A stretch of 64,000 nucleotides of DNA, from positions 744,001 through 808,000 of the forward strand of contig NZ_JAHUZE010000001.1 in the NCBI RefSeq assembly GCF_019218265.1, given 5' to 3'. The notes below the pieces were generated by a model. The model had not been told where the DNA came from. It searched no databases and saw nothing but the letters and a program-made list of their open reading frames with translations. The translations under genes were made by a program, and so were the position numbers. This DNA comes from Maritimibacter dapengensis (GTDB lineage Bacteria > Pseudomonadota > Alphaproteobacteria > Rhodobacterales > Rhodobacteraceae). Positions 9,708 to 19,461 of the stretch are shown piece after piece. Each line of letters begins with the position of its first letter. Position 1 is the stretch's first letter.

Positions 9708-9720
9708 GGGCGAAACGCCC
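9708..9720 (+). promoter_or_regulatory. Small hairpin abutting the RTX gene ribosome binding site
   Basis: GGGCG (9708-9712) and CGCCC (9716-9720) form a 5-bp stem with an AAA loop. It ends exactly where the Shine-Dalgarno AGGGGAG (9721-9727) of the RTX gene begins. It may tune ribosome access or protect the 5' end; the role is inferred. Confidence 0.4.
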
Positions 9721-9733
9721 AGGGGAGTTATTA

Positions 9734-11338
9734 ATGGCATATGAATTTTTCAGATTGACCGACACGGCCATCAACTACGCGGGTCCCGACCCGTTCTTCA
9801 TCGAACAATTGCCGGGACAGCAGACCGTCGTCGGTGCAGGTTGGACCATCCAGGCAAGTGGGGCGCCGGGTGACATTCTGTTGGGCGGGGAAACGGTCTC
9901 TGACCAAGGGGTTCTGGTTTCGGCAGGGGCCGACGGAACGAATGTCCGACTTGAGGCGAGTGGCAGCATTACGGCCACGAACGCGACCGGATATGGCATC
10001 GCGTTCAGCTCTGTCGACAACGGGACCATTGTCAACGAGGGCGAAATCACAGCGGCTGCTTATGGCGTTTACCTAACCGGCGCGACTTTGTCGAATTCGG
10101 TCGTGAATAGCGGCGTCATCGAAGCCGCCCTTGGGGTATACGCTTTGAACGCAGCCGCGGTGCACAATACCGGCGTGATCCGGGGTGTATCGGCTACCAT
10201 CGCGACGAACATTGGCGTGACCCTCGGGGGCACTGGCAGCCATCTCGAAAACCACGGAACGGTCATCGGGCGCACTTATGGAGTCTATCTTGGGGACAAC
10301 GCCTCGATTTTCAATTCCGGTAGGGTCGAAATAAGGGGGTCGGGCACCGACGCCGTTTTTGGCACGTCGGATGACCAGCGGGTCGTCAATGCCGGCGTCA
10401 TCGACGGAGACGTTTCGTTGGGCAACGGCGCAGACCTTTACGTCGGCGTGCGCGCCGGCCGGACGACCGGCGAAATCGATCTCGGTGGCGATGATGACAG
10501 CGCGTATGGCTCCAACGCCGCGGATATGTTCGAAGGCGGCGACGGGTTGGATCATATTTTCGGGCGCGGCGGGAATGACATCATCCGGGATTCCGCAGGC
10601 GGGGTAATGGCCTATGGCGGCACCGGGCATGACACGATCATCGTAGCCGGAGGCGGAACAGCGCGCGGTCAGGCTGGAAACGACACATTGATCAGTGGTG
10701 CCGTGGGCGACGTGCTCTACGGCGATGGAGGCAACGATGTCTTACGCGGCAACGCAGGCGGCGATGTGCTCTACGGAGGAAGTGGAAACGACAGATTGTT
10801 CGGTGGCACGGGCGGCAATGCGCTCTATGGGGATCAAGGCGAAGACCTTCTCGTAGGAGGATCAGGGAACGAATTTTTGTTCGGCGGCACCCAGGATGAT
10901 GATCTGCGTGGGGCGGGAGGAAACGACTCGCTCTATGGAGACGAAGGCAACGATCGCCTCCTGGGCCAAGACGGCGCAGATATCCTGTATGGTGGTAATA
11001 ACAACGATTTTCTCGTCGGCGGCGCGGACAACGATTATTTGCTCGGCCAGGCGGGCAATGACCGTTTGCGCGGCGATGCCGGTGCAGACCAGTTTTATTA
11101 CAACATCGTCGATCAGGGGACGGATCGGATCCTCGACTTCGAGGATGGCGTCGACAAGATCACGATCGCTGGCGCCGCGACCCTGACGGCGCTCGAGATC
11201 AATAACGCCATCTCGCGGGTCGGCACCACCAATCACGCGCGTGTCGATCTTGGAGCGATGAACGAGGCGGGCCTGACTGGTCAGATCATCGTGCTCAACA
11301 TGTGGGGCGATCTGAACTTCGGAGACTTCAACTTCTGA
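9734..11338 (+). CDS. RTX calcium-binding repeat protein, probable type I secretion substrate
   Basis: This 534-residue protein lacks a Sec signal peptide. Residues ~50-230 are short repeats of the N-x-G-x-I type (VVNSGVIEAALGVYALN, AVHNTGVIRG, HLENHGTVIG) expected to form a right-handed beta-helix. Residues ~265-450 contain more than ten glycine-aspartate nonapeptides (GGxGxDxUx, for example GGSGNDRLF, GDEGNDRLLG, GQAGNDRLRG) that bind calcium. The C-terminal ~75 residues (QFYYNIVDQGTDRILDFEDG, then a Gly/Asn/Phe-rich tail) match the uncleaved type I secretion module. A secreted adhesin or surface protein is likely; no catalytic domain is visible. No type I exporter with fused membrane-ATPase is in the window. 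Confidence 0.88.
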   Translation: MAYEFFRLTDTAINYAGPDPFFIEQLPGQQTVVGAGWTIQASGAPGDILLGGETVSDQGVLVSAGADGTNVRLEASGSITATNATGYGIAFSSVDNGTIVNEGEITAAAYGVYLTGATLSNSVVNSGVIEAALGVYALNAAAVHNTGVIRGVSATIATNIGVTLGGTGSHLENHGTVIGRTYGVYLGDNASIFNSGRVEIRGSGTDAVFGTSDDQRVVNAGVIDGDVSLGNGADLYVGVRAGRTTGEIDLGGDDDSAYGSNAADMFEGGDGLDHIFGRGGNDIIRDSAGGVMAYGGTGHDTIIVAGGGTARGQAGNDTLISGAVGDVLYGDGGNDVLRGNAGGDVLYGGSGNDRLFGGTGGNALYGDQGEDLLVGGSGNEFLFGGTQDDDLRGAGGNDSLYGDEGNDRLLGQDGADILYGGNNNDFLVGGADNDYLLGQAGNDRLRGDAGADQFYYNIVDQGTDRILDFEDGVDKITIAGAATLTALEINNAISRVGTTNHARVDLGAMNEAGLTGQIIVLNMWGDLNFGDFNF

Positions 11339-11396
11339 GCCAAGCCGTTTCCGGTCGCTCTGGCAAAAGCGTGAGGCCCGTGGCAGGGTCTCACGC

Positions 11397-12563
11397 ATGG
11401 CCGATTTCTATTCCACACGAGACATTCTTGCACGGCTCATAGCCTTTCCGACGGTTTCGGCCGATCCGAATCGTGACCTCATCGACTGGATCGCGGATTA
11501 CCTGCAGGGCGTTGGTGCCCGGGTGGAGGTTCTGCCGAGTGCGGAGGGTGGAAAAGCCAATCTTTTCGCGACGTTCGGACCCGAAGGTGATGCGGGCGTC
11601 GTCTTGTCCGGGCATACGGATGTCGTGCCGGTGGCGGATCAGGACTGGACCTCGGACCCGTTCGAGTTGCGAGAGGCCGATGGATTGCTCTTCGGGCGCG
11701 GCACATGCGATATGAAAGGGTTCATCGCCTGTTGCCTGACGCTCGCGCCAAAGCTCGCAGATGCTGAGTTGACCCGTCCGATACATTTCGCGTTCACGCA
11801 TGATGAGGAGGTCGGGTGTCTCGGTGCCGCGGAACTCGTGAAGGCGATCACCGACCGCGAACTTCGGCCCGCCATGGCGATCATCGGAGAGCCGACCGAG
11901 ATGCGGATCATCGAGGGGCACAAGGGGTGTTGTGAGTACACGACGCGGTTTCACGGGCTGGAAGGCCACGGGTCGGCGCCCGATCTCGGGGTGAACGCGG
12001 CGGAATATGCCGTGCGCTATGTCGGGCGGCTCATGGAACTGCGGGAAGAGCTGAAGACCCGGGCACCGGCGTTGTCCGGATTCGAACCCCCTTGGACCAC
12101 GATCAACATCGGAGGCGTGCATGGCGGCGTTGCCCATAACGTCATCGTCGGCAAGGCCGAGGTCGAATGGGAATTTCGTCCGGTGCAGGAGAGGGATTTC
12201 GAATTCGTGACCTCCGAGATGGCCATGTTCGCGGGCGATGTGTTGTTGCCCGAAATGCAGGCGGTCCACCCGGAAGCCGCCATCGAAACCGAAGTGGTCG
12301 GCGAGGTGCCGGGTCTGGAGCCGATGGATGAAAACGCGGCGCGCGACCTGGTTGCGGAACTGACCGGGGCGAACACAGCCGGACTGGTCGCGTTCGGCAC
12401 GGAAGCGGGGCTCTTTCAGGGGCTCGGGATGAATGTCGTCATCTGCGGCCCCGGTTCGATCGAGCAGGCACACAAGCCGGATGAGTTCGTCGCGGCGGAT
12501 CAACTCGTCGCATGTCTCGAGATGCTCGAGGGGCTCGTCGAGAAATTCAGCGTCAAGGCCTGA
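11397..12563 (+). CDS. argE: Acetylornithine deacetylase (M20 peptidase family)
   Basis: This 388-residue M20 metallohydrolase is predicted to remove the acetyl group from N-acetyl-L-ornithine in arginine biosynthesis. Metal-site motifs are SGHTDVVPV (His and Asp ligands), GRGTCDMKG (bridging Asp) and HDEEVGCLGA (catalytic Glu). The dimerisation domain contains the GLEGHGSAPDLGVNA region. The C-terminal segment GPGSIEQAHKPDEFV carries the last His ligand. Length and motifs fit the ArgE proteobacterial subfamily; succinyl-diaminopimelate desuccinylase is less likely. The gene stands alone between the RTX gene and clpP. Confidence 0.85.
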   Translation: MADFYSTRDILARLIAFPTVSADPNRDLIDWIADYLQGVGARVEVLPSAEGGKANLFATFGPEGDAGVVLSGHTDVVPVADQDWTSDPFELREADGLLFGRGTCDMKGFIACCLTLAPKLADAELTRPIHFAFTHDEEVGCLGAAELVKAITDRELRPAMAIIGEPTEMRIIEGHKGCCEYTTRFHGLEGHGSAPDLGVNAAEYAVRYVGRLMELREELKTRAPALSGFEPPWTTINIGGVHGGVAHNVIVGKAEVEWEFRPVQERDFEFVTSEMAMFAGDVLLPEMQAVHPEAAIETEVVGEVPGLEPMDENAARDLVAELTGANTAGLVAFGTEAGLFQGLGMNVVICGPGSIEQAHKPDEFVAADQLVACLEMLEGLVEKFSVKA

Positions 12564-12642
12564 ATGCCCGATGCGGCGGTCGCAACACTTAGCGAATTGT
12601 TTACTGATTTCCCTGAGGTTCGCGGACAATCGCCGGGGGTAC

Positions 12643-12669
12643 CTTGAAGCCCCCCGAACGGAGCATTAG
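12643..12669 (+). promoter_or_regulatory. Candidate heat-shock (sigma-32-like) promoter of clpP
   Basis: CTTGAAG (12643-12649), 13 bases and then GCATTAG lie about 80 bases before the clpP ATG. The -35 part matches the sigma-32 consensus CTTGAA well; the -10 part retains only CATT of CCCATNT. clpP is a classical heat-shock gene, which supports the reading, but this is a by-eye match. Confidence 0.4.
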
Positions 12670-12747
12670 GATTCTGCACATGGGCCGTCCGGCCCGCGTA
12701 TGGAGAGGTCCCGTCCGGGGCCCGGACTGACAGAGGCAGGCGCGAAT

Positions 12748-13374
12748 ATGAAAGATCCCATCGACACCTATATGAACACCCTCGTCCCAATGGTCGTCGA
12801 GCAGACCAGCCGGGGCGAACGGGCCTATGACATCTTCTCGCGCCTTCTCAAGGAGCGGATCATCTTTCTGAACGGGCCGGTGCACGACGGCATGTCTTCG
12901 CTGATCTGCGCGCAGCTTCTGTTTCTAGAAGCGGAAAACCCGTCGAAAGAGATCGCGATGTACATCAACAGCCCCGGCGGCGTGGTGACGAGCGGCCTGT
13001 CGATCTACGACACGATGCAATACATCCGGCCCAAGGTCTCGACCCTCGTGATGGGGCAGGCGGCCTCGATGGGGTCGCTCCTCCTGACCGCGGGCGAGGC
13101 GGGTATGCGGTTCTCCCTGCCCAACAGCCGGATCATGGTGCACCAGCCCTCGGGCGGCTATCAGGGTCAGGCGACCGACATCATGATCCATGCGCAGGAA
13201 ACGCAGAAGCTCAAGGATCGGTTGAACCAGATCTACGTCAAGCACACAGGGCAGAAGCTCAAGGCCGTGCAGGACGCGCTGGAACGTGACAACTTCATGG
13301 ATCCCGAACAGGCCAAGGAGTGGGGCCTGATCGACGAAATCGTCGACAGCCGCGAGGCGATGCCGGAAGAATAA
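12748..13374 (+). CDS. clpP: ATP-dependent Clp protease proteolytic subunit
   Basis: This 208-residue serine peptidase forms the tetradecameric chamber that degrades proteins unfolded by ClpX or ClpA. The start is set at the ATG 12748, preceded by GAGGCAGG; an in-frame ATG at 12700 would add 16 non-family residues. The active-site serine is in [11 protein letters not shown], the histidine in MVHQPSGG, and the aspartate follows near residue 170. [13 protein letters not shown] forms the oxyanion-side strand. clpX lies 138 bases downstream in the same direction, the common proteobacterial order. Confidence 0.97.
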   Translation: MKDPIDTYMNTLVPMVVEQTSRGERAYDIFSRLLKERIIFLNGPVHDGMSSLICAQLLFLEAENPSKEIAMYINSPGGVVTSGLSIYDTMQYIRPKVSTLVMGQAASMGSLLLTAGEAGMRFSLPNSRIMVHQPSGGYQGQATDIMIHAQETQKLKDRLNQIYVKHTGQKLKAVQDALERDNFMDPEQAKEWGLIDEIVDSREAMPEE

Positions 13375-13411
13375 GGCCGATCCGACCCCGCGAAACGTGA
13401 ATAAAATCGCA

Positions 13412-13440
13412 TTGCGGGGTCGTTGCGGCTGCCCTAGACT
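13412..13440 (+). promoter_or_regulatory. Candidate promoter of clpX
   Basis: TTGCGG (13412-13417), a 17-base spacer and TAGACT (13435-13440) lie in the 138-base gap between clpP and clpX. The -35 agrees with many alphaproteobacterial housekeeping promoters, while the -10 match is modest. It would allow clpX expression independent of clpP. Confidence 0.35.
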
Positions 13441-13512
13441 TGGGCGAACAACGGATGGACTTGCCCTGAACTGGGCGCAAACAGGCAGGGCAAGGGCCCT
13501 GGATAGGACGAT

Positions 13513-14790
<1,278 letters not shown>

Positions 14791-14813
14791 GCCGAGCCGC
14801 ACATTCCAAGTCC

Positions 14814-14848
14814 AGAAAAGCCACCGTCCGAGGTGGCTTTTCTTTTTG
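14814..14848 (+). terminator. Rho-independent terminator after clpX
   Basis: A perfect 12-bp inverted repeat, AGAAAAGCCACC (14814-14825) and GGTGGCTTTTCT (14832-14843), with a 6-base loop is followed by TTTT. The A-rich left and T-rich right ends are the classic terminator form. Confidence 0.93.
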
Positions 14849-14894
14849 ATGGGCCGGCGTAAAGTCGGGACGTGTGCAAGAGGAACGTCAGGGC

Positions 14895-15275
14895 GTGGAC
14901 CGCAAACGCATCAGTTCAGGATCGCCGTTCGAGGCGCAGATCGGCTATTCCCGCGCTATCGTGGTGGATGGCTGGGTCTTCGTCGCGGGCACCACGGGCT
15001 ACGACTATGAAACCATGTCGATGCCGGTCAGCGTCGCCGAGCAATGCGCCAACGCGATCGCCACGATCCGAAGCGCCTTGTCGGAGGCGGGCGCAACGCT
15101 CGATGATGTCGTGCAGGTCAGGTACATCCTGCCGGACGCTTCGGATTTCGAGCCTTGCTGGCCAATCCTGTCGGAAGCCTTCGCGACCGCGAGGCCCGCC
15201 GCGACGATGGTGCAGGCGGGCCTGATGCGCCCGGAAATGAAAATCGAGATCGAAGTCACCGCGAGACGCCCCTGA
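14895..15275 (+). CDS. RidA family protein
   Basis: This YjgF/YER057c/UK114-type protein is 126 residues long from the GTG at 14895; a GTG at 14874 would add seven residues. The conserved features are SGSPFEAQIGYSRAIVVDG, FVAGTTGYD, the central helix SALSEAGATLDDVVQVRYI and the C-terminal EIEVTA. RidA members hydrolyse reactive enamine/imine intermediates of PLP enzymes. The catalytic arginine of true RidA lies in an R-x-x-V segment near the middle, here VRYIL, so deaminase activity is possible but not proven. It sits alone after the clpX terminator. Confidence 0.85.
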   Translation: MDRKRISSGSPFEAQIGYSRAIVVDGWVFVAGTTGYDYETMSMPVSVAEQCANAIATIRSALSEAGATLDDVVQVRYILPDASDFEPCWPILSEAFATARPAATMVQAGLMRPEMKIEIEVTARRP

Positions 15276-15355
15276 TCCTTGCCGACCGCAGGCACCGGGG
15301 CTGGACCTCGCCCCGTGATTGCGCCATATGAGGAGGGACGTATTCGGAGGTTCTC

Positions 15356-15730
15356 ATGCGCTCGATCCTGTCCCTCATCACTTGGTGGCACGATGAAACA
15401 CTCGGCACCCGCATCTACACCTGGCGCAAGGGCGTGAAGGTGGGCGAAGACGAGCAGGGCAACGTGTTCTACCGCAACAAGGACGACAGCAAACGCTGGG
15501 TCTGTTATGCGGGCGAACCCGAAGCGAGCCGCATTGCGCCGGATTGGCATGGCTGGCTGCATCGCACCTTTGACGACAACCCGGCCGAAGCCCCGCTGCC
15601 CCATAAGGATTGGGAAAAGCCGCATGTCGACAATCTGACCGGCACTGCGCTCGCCTATGTGCCGCCGGGGTCGATCCGCCGCGAGAAGCCGGTTGAACGC
15701 TCGGACTACGAGGCGTGGCAGCCGGAATAG
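15356..15730 (+). CDS. NDUFA12-family complex I accessory subunit
   Basis: This 124-residue homologue of the mitochondrial B17.2/NDUFA12 subunit is a supernumerary subunit of alphaproteobacterial NADH:ubiquinone oxidoreductase. Typical features are the N-terminal W-rich segment (SLITWWHDETLGTRIYTW), GNVFYRNKDDSKRWVCY, EASRIAPDWHGWLH and the C-terminal DNLTGTALAYVPPGS. It lacks membrane segments and should bind the peripheral arm of complex I from the cytoplasm. GGAGG (15346-15350) precedes the ATG. It leads a three-gene same-strand unit with an MlaD-like and a DUF2155 gene. Confidence 0.93.
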   Translation: MRSILSLITWWHDETLGTRIYTWRKGVKVGEDEQGNVFYRNKDDSKRWVCYAGEPEASRIAPDWHGWLHRTFDDNPAEAPLPHKDWEKPHVDNLTGTALAYVPPGSIRREKPVERSDYEAWQPE

Positions 15731-15752
15731 GCACACAGCGCGGGGGTCCGGC

Positions 15753-16208
15753 ATGGTGATCCAGAGGAACGAATGGGCCGACGTGGCCACGGGCGCTGTC
15801 GTGCTTGCCGTCGCGCTTGGGTTTCTCACCTATGCGATGGGCCTTGTGGGCGCGTTCGGCGCGGCGGACGGGGTGCGCAATTATCGCGTATCACTGGTCG
15901 AAGCCCAGGGTGTTCGCACCGGCACTGACGTGCGTGTTTCGGGCATCACGATCGGGCAGGTGGGTTGGCTGGAATTGAACCCCGAAACATTCGCGGCAGA
16001 GACGGAACTCGCTTTGGACGGCGCCTATGACTTCCCGGAAGACAGCGTGGCTGTCGTTGCGTCGGAGGGCCTGCTCGGTGGACGTTTTGTGGAAATCATT
16101 CCCGGGTCGTCGTCGTTCCCGCTCGAACCCGGTGGTCGGTTCCGCACGATGGTTCCTGAAACCAACCTGATAGATCTGTTGCTTCAGGCGCTGAACGGAA
16201 GGCGGTGA
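15753..16208 (+). CDS. mlaD: MlaD-like MCE domain protein
   Basis: This 151-residue protein has one N-terminal membrane anchor (GAVVLAVALGFLTYAMGLVGA) followed by a single MCE domain (YRVSLVEAQGVRTGTDVRVSGITIGQV; later SEGLLGGRFVEIIPG). It corresponds to MlaD, the hexameric periplasmic ring that shuttles phospholipids in outer-membrane asymmetry maintenance. The partner genes mlaE, mlaF and mlaB are not in the window. ATG 15753 is chosen because an upstream start would overlap the NDUFA12 gene and add Arg-rich residues. The stop is within 3 bases of the next start. Confidence 0.88.
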   Translation: MVIQRNEWADVATGAVVLAVALGFLTYAMGLVGAFGAADGVRNYRVSLVEAQGVRTGTDVRVSGITIGQVGWLELNPETFAAETELALDGAYDFPEDSVAVVASEGLLGGRFVEIIPGSSSFPLEPGGRFRTMVPETNLIDLLLQALNGRR

Positions 16209-16210
16209 CG

Positions 16211-16768
16211 ATGCGGTTCGGAGTTTTTCTCGCCACGCTTGCCGCGCTGGCCTCTACGCCGGTTTTTGCTCAGGACGAAAACCAGCAGTTCGAGCCGCTC
16301 GACGTGATCGAGGGCCCGGGGGATATCCCCGAGGACCAGGTTTTCGATGAAGACGCGCCGTTCGACGAATACGGCAATCCGCTCATTCTCGGGCAAGACC
16401 CGCAAGAGCCTAACCTGCCGCTCAGGTCCGGCGAGGGTGAAACGGTGACGACCGTGCAGAAAGGCCCAGAGGTCACTAAGGGCACGGGCGCCGTGCTTCG
16501 CGGCCTCGACAAGCTGGCGGGCACGCCGATCGACCTGCAATTGACCACCGGGCAAACCGGTGAGTTGGGTTGGTTACAGGTGACCATGGCCGAATGCCGG
16601 TATCCGAGCGACAACCCGCAAGGCGATGCGTTCGCACATCTCGTGATCCGAAACGGAAACGAGGAGGAAACGTTGTTCGACGGGTGGATGGTCGCGTCGT
16701 CTCCGGCGCTGTCTGCGCTCGATCACTCGCGTTTCGACGTCTGGGTAATTCGGTGCACGACTGAATGA
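16211..16768 (+). CDS. DUF2155 domain protein, exported
   Basis: This 185-residue protein has a clean signal peptide (MRFGVFLATLAALASTPVFA, cut before QDEN). An acidic Pro-rich linker follows, and then the DUF2155 domain from about residue 85 (TKGTGAVLRGLDKLAGTPIDL, a CRYPSDNPQGDAFAHL segment and SSPALSALDHSRFDVWVIRC at the end). Two cysteines, in the CRYP and VIRC segments, may pair in the periplasm. Function is unknown. It is adjacent to MlaD and NDUFA12 in related genomes as far as I recall. The 3' end overlaps the convergent aat gene by 46 bases. Confidence 0.85.
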   Translation: MRFGVFLATLAALASTPVFAQDENQQFEPLDVIEGPGDIPEDQVFDEDAPFDEYGNPLILGQDPQEPNLPLRSGEGETVTTVQKGPEVTKGTGAVLRGLDKLAGTPIDLQLTTGQTGELGWLQVTMAECRYPSDNPQGDAFAHLVIRNGNEEETLFDGWMVASSPALSALDHSRFDVWVIRCTTE

Positions 16769-17382
16769 GCGTCCGGGAGCGGCCGGGACAGGATGTCGGC
16801 CTGTCCGTGCGCCAGGGCCTGTTCCAGCATGCGATGGTATTGCGCTCGGGGAATTTCGATTGCGCCAAGAGACGCCAGATGCCCGGTGAGGAACTGCGTA
16901 TCGAACAATGTGAAGCCGGTCTGGGCCAGATGAACGACCATCGTCGCTAGTGCGATCTTCGAGGCATCGCGCCGTTGTGAGAACATGCTTTCGCCAAAGA
17001 ACGCACGCCCCAAGGTGACGCCGTAAACGCCGCCGACAAGCTCCGCACCTTCCCAGAGCTCCAGCGAATGGGCATGTCCGGCTGCGAAGAGCGCGGCATA
17101 ACCTTCGCGGATCGGCGGGTTGATCCAGGTCTCGGAACGGTCCGCGCAGCCGTTCACGACCCCCTCGAAGTCTTCGTCGAGGCTGATACGAAACCGTGCG
17201 CGGCGGATCGTCTTCGCGAGAGATCGGGACAGGTGAAACCCGTCGAGCGGAAGTAGCCCGCGAAACTTTGGATCGACCCAGAACACGGCGCTGTCGGTCG
17301 CGTCTTCGGCCATCGGAAAGATGCCCTGAGCGTAGGCGTTCAGGAGGAGCTCCGGTGACAGTCTGAAGCTCTCGTCCTTCAC
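16723..17382 (-). CDS. aat: Leucyl/phenylalanyl-tRNA–protein transferase
   Basis: This 219-residue enzyme transfers Leu or Phe from aminoacyl-tRNA to N-terminal Arg or Lys of proteins, making them ClpS/ClpA degradation substrates (N-end rule). Family marks are LLLNAYAQGIFPMAED near the N-terminus, WVDPKFRGLLPL, the HAHSLELWEG segment with GGVYGVTLGRAFFGESMFS, and FDTQFLTGHLASLGA. The protein is cytoplasmic. It lies 4 bases downstream of accC and is convergent with the DUF2155 gene, overlapping it by 46 bases. Confidence 0.96.
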   Translation of the reverse strand: MKDESFRLSPELLLNAYAQGIFPMAEDATDSAVFWVDPKFRGLLPLDGFHLSRSLAKTIRRARFRISLDEDFEGVVNGCADRSETWINPPIREGYAALFAAGHAHSLELWEGAELVGGVYGVTLGRAFFGESMFSQRRDASKIALATMVVHLAQTGFTLFDTQFLTGHLASLGAIEIPRAQYHRMLEQALAHGQADILSRPLPDAHSVVHRITQTSKRE

Positions 17383-17386
17383 GCGT

Positions 17387-18736
17387 TCAGCCGCTCAGGT
17401 TCTGCGCCAACCAGCCTTCAAGCCAGTGGATATCGTAATTGCCTGCAAGAATGTCTTCTTCTTGGAGAAGTGCGTGGAACAGGGGGATCGTGGTGTCGAT
17501 ACCGTCGACCACGAGTTCGCCGAGTGCGCGGGAGAGGCGCGCGAGCGCTTCGGGTCTGTCGCGTCCATGCACGATCAGCTTGCCGATCAAGCTGTCGTAA
17601 TATGGCGGGATCGAGTAGCCGTCATAGAGCGCACTGTCCATCCGTACGCCAAGCCCGCCGGGCGCGTGATACTGCGTGATCCGTCCCGGACTCGGCGAGA
17701 AATTCGGAAGTTTCTCGGCGTTGATGCGGATTTCGATCGCGTGGCCGTTCACCGCGAGATCGTCCTGCGTAAACGACAGACCAAGGCCTTCGGCGACTCT
17801 TATCTGTTCCCGCACCAGATCGACGCCGAAGATACCCTCGGTCACGGGGTGCTCGACCTGAAGCCTGGTGTTCATTTCGATGAAAAAGAACTCGCCGTCT
17901 TCGTAGAGAAATTCGATCGTGCCGGCGCCTGAATAGCCCATTTCGGCGATTGCCTTCGCGCAAATTCCACCGATCCGCGCGCGTTCTTCGGGTGAGATCG
18001 CAGGGCCGGGCGCTTCTTCGAAGACCTTCTGGTGACGGCGCTGGAGCGAACAATCGCGCTCGGCCAGATGAACGCCGCCGCCCTTTCCGTCGCCGAACAC
18101 CTGAACTTCGATGTGGCGCGGCTTCTGGAGGTATTTCTCCATATAGACTTCATCGTTGCCGAAAGCGGCCTTCGCCTCGGACCGGGCGGTGCGAAAGGCG
18201 TTGTCCAGCTTGGCCTCGGATTCCGCGACTTTCATGCCGCGTCCACCACCACCGGCCGTCGCCTTGATGATTACGGGATAGCCCATCTCGGCAGCCAGTT
18301 TTCGCGCGGTCTCGAGGTCGGGCACACCGCCGGGTGAGCCTGGAACGACCGGGATGCCCAGCTTTTCCGCGGTCTCCTTGGCCGTGATCTTGTCGCCCAT
18401 CTGGCGGATGTGTTCTGCGGAGGGACCGATGAAGGTCAGGTCATGATCCTCGACGATCTGCACGAAATTGGCGTTCTCGGACAGAAAGCCGTATCCGGGA
18501 TGGATCGCCTGCGCGCCCGTGACTTCGCAGGCCGCGATGATCGACGGAATATGCAGATAGCTCTGGGTCCCCGAAGGCGGCCCGATACAGACGCTTTCGT
18601 CCGCCATGCGCACATGCATCGCATCCGCGTCCGCTGTGGAATGAACGGCTACGGTCGCAATACCCATTTCCCGGGCGGCGCGGATCACGCGGAGGGCAAT
18701 CTCGCCCCGGTTCGCGATCAGGATCTTGTCGAACAT
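17387..18736 (-). CDS. accC: Acetyl-CoA carboxylase biotin carboxylase subunit
   Basis: This 449-residue ATP-grasp enzyme carboxylates the biotin on AccB in the first step of fatty acid synthesis. It has FDKILIANRGEIALRVIRAA at the N-terminus, the ATP-binding glycine loop TAGGGGRGMKV, the ERDCSLQRRHQKVFEEAPGP segment, the metal/bicarbonate region FIEMNTRLQVEHPVTE, and the C-terminal domain. Length is canonical. It starts 13 bases after the accB stop and is followed by aat, forming an accB-accC-aat operon. Confidence 0.98.
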   Translation of the reverse strand: MFDKILIANRGEIALRVIRAAREMGIATVAVHSTADADAMHVRMADESVCIGPPSGTQSYLHIPSIIAACEVTGAQAIHPGYGFLSENANFVQIVEDHDLTFIGPSAEHIRQMGDKITAKETAEKLGIPVVPGSPGGVPDLETARKLAAEMGYPVIIKATAGGGGRGMKVAESEAKLDNAFRTARSEAKAAFGNDEVYMEKYLQKPRHIEVQVFGDGKGGGVHLAERDCSLQRRHQKVFEEAPGPAISPEERARIGGICAKAIAEMGYSGAGTIEFLYEDGEFFFIEMNTRLQVEHPVTEGIFGVDLVREQIRVAEGLGLSFTQDDLAVNGHAIEIRINAEKLPNFSPSPGRITQYHAPGGLGVRMDSALYDGYSIPPYYDSLIGKLIVHGRDRPEALARLSRALGELVVDGIDTTIPLFHALLQEEDILAGNYDIHWLEGWLAQNLSG

Positions 18737-18749
18737 CGCTACCCCGCGC

Positions 18750-19253
18750 CTATTCGATGATCATCAACGGCGCGCCGAATTCGACGGGCGAACCGTCTTC
18801 GACGAGGATGCGTTTGACCGTGCCGGCCCGTGGTGCCGGGATCTGGTTCATCGTCTTCATCGCCTCGACGATGAGCAGGGTGTCGCCCTCCGCTACCTTG
18901 TCACCCGTCTTGACGAAAGCAGGGGTTCCGGGTTCGGGCTGAAGATAAACGGTTCCGACCATCGGCGAGGTTACCGCACCGGGATGCGACGCGGGGTCGT
19001 CGGCGTCGCCACCGGACGCGGCAGGCGCTGCAGGCGCCGCGGCAGGGGCAGACGGGGCCGCGGGTGCTGCGGGTGCGGGGGCGGCGTATTGGATGGGCGC
19101 GGCCATGGTGCTGCCTCGGCTCACCCGAACATTTAGCCTGTCGCTTTCGCCGTATTCGCGGTCCACCTCGACCTCGGTCAGGTCGTTCTCCTGAAGAAGC
19201 TCGGCCAGCGCCTTGATGAAGGCCACGTCGCTGTCATGGGTTTTCTTGGTCAT
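18750..19253 (-). CDS. accB: Acetyl-CoA carboxylase biotin carboxyl carrier protein
   Basis: The biotinyl protein has 167 residues. I set the start at the ATG 19253, which has GAGGA just upstream; an in-frame start further out would add 73 unrelated residues. The N-terminal ~50 residues form the AccC-interacting segment. A flexible Ala/Pro linker follows (residues ~55-85), and then the biotinyl domain with the thumb region ([15 protein letters not shown]) and the acceptor lysine in EAMKTMNQI near residue 130. It is the first gene of the accB-accC-aat operon. Confidence 0.97.
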   Translation of the reverse strand: MTKKTHDSDVAFIKALAELLQENDLTEVEVDREYGESDRLNVRVSRGSTMAAPIQYAAPAPAAPAAPSAPAAAPAAPAASGGDADDPASHPGAVTSPMVGTVYLQPEPGTPAFVKTGDKVAEGDTLLIVEAMKTMNQIPAPRAGTVKRILVEDGSPVEFGAPLMIIE

Positions 19254-19461
19254 ACAGTCCTCGAACCTGTTCCCCTTGTCGGGCGGGGCGTTATGTCCAC
19301 CGTGTATAAGCTGTGAGGTGAGGAGTGAAAAGCGGTCGCAGCGGATTTGGGCGAAATTGGCAAGAGCGCGGCACGGGGTTTTCGCTGCCGTCGTGCGAAG
19401 GAAGTGCCATGCTATTGCGCCGCCGCTCAGGCTATGCGGTGTCTGGGACTTTGGCCGGCGT

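Noticed and set aside
10480-11100. Dense short tandem-like repeats, considered as a CRISPR array or satellite
   Set aside because: They encode glycine-aspartate nonapeptides of the RTX protein in one reading frame and have no constant spacers.
5264-11338. ABC exporter and RTX protein read as one type I secretion system
   Set aside because: The permease is an FtsX type with separate ATPase; type I exporters carry a fused membrane-ATPase of a different family.
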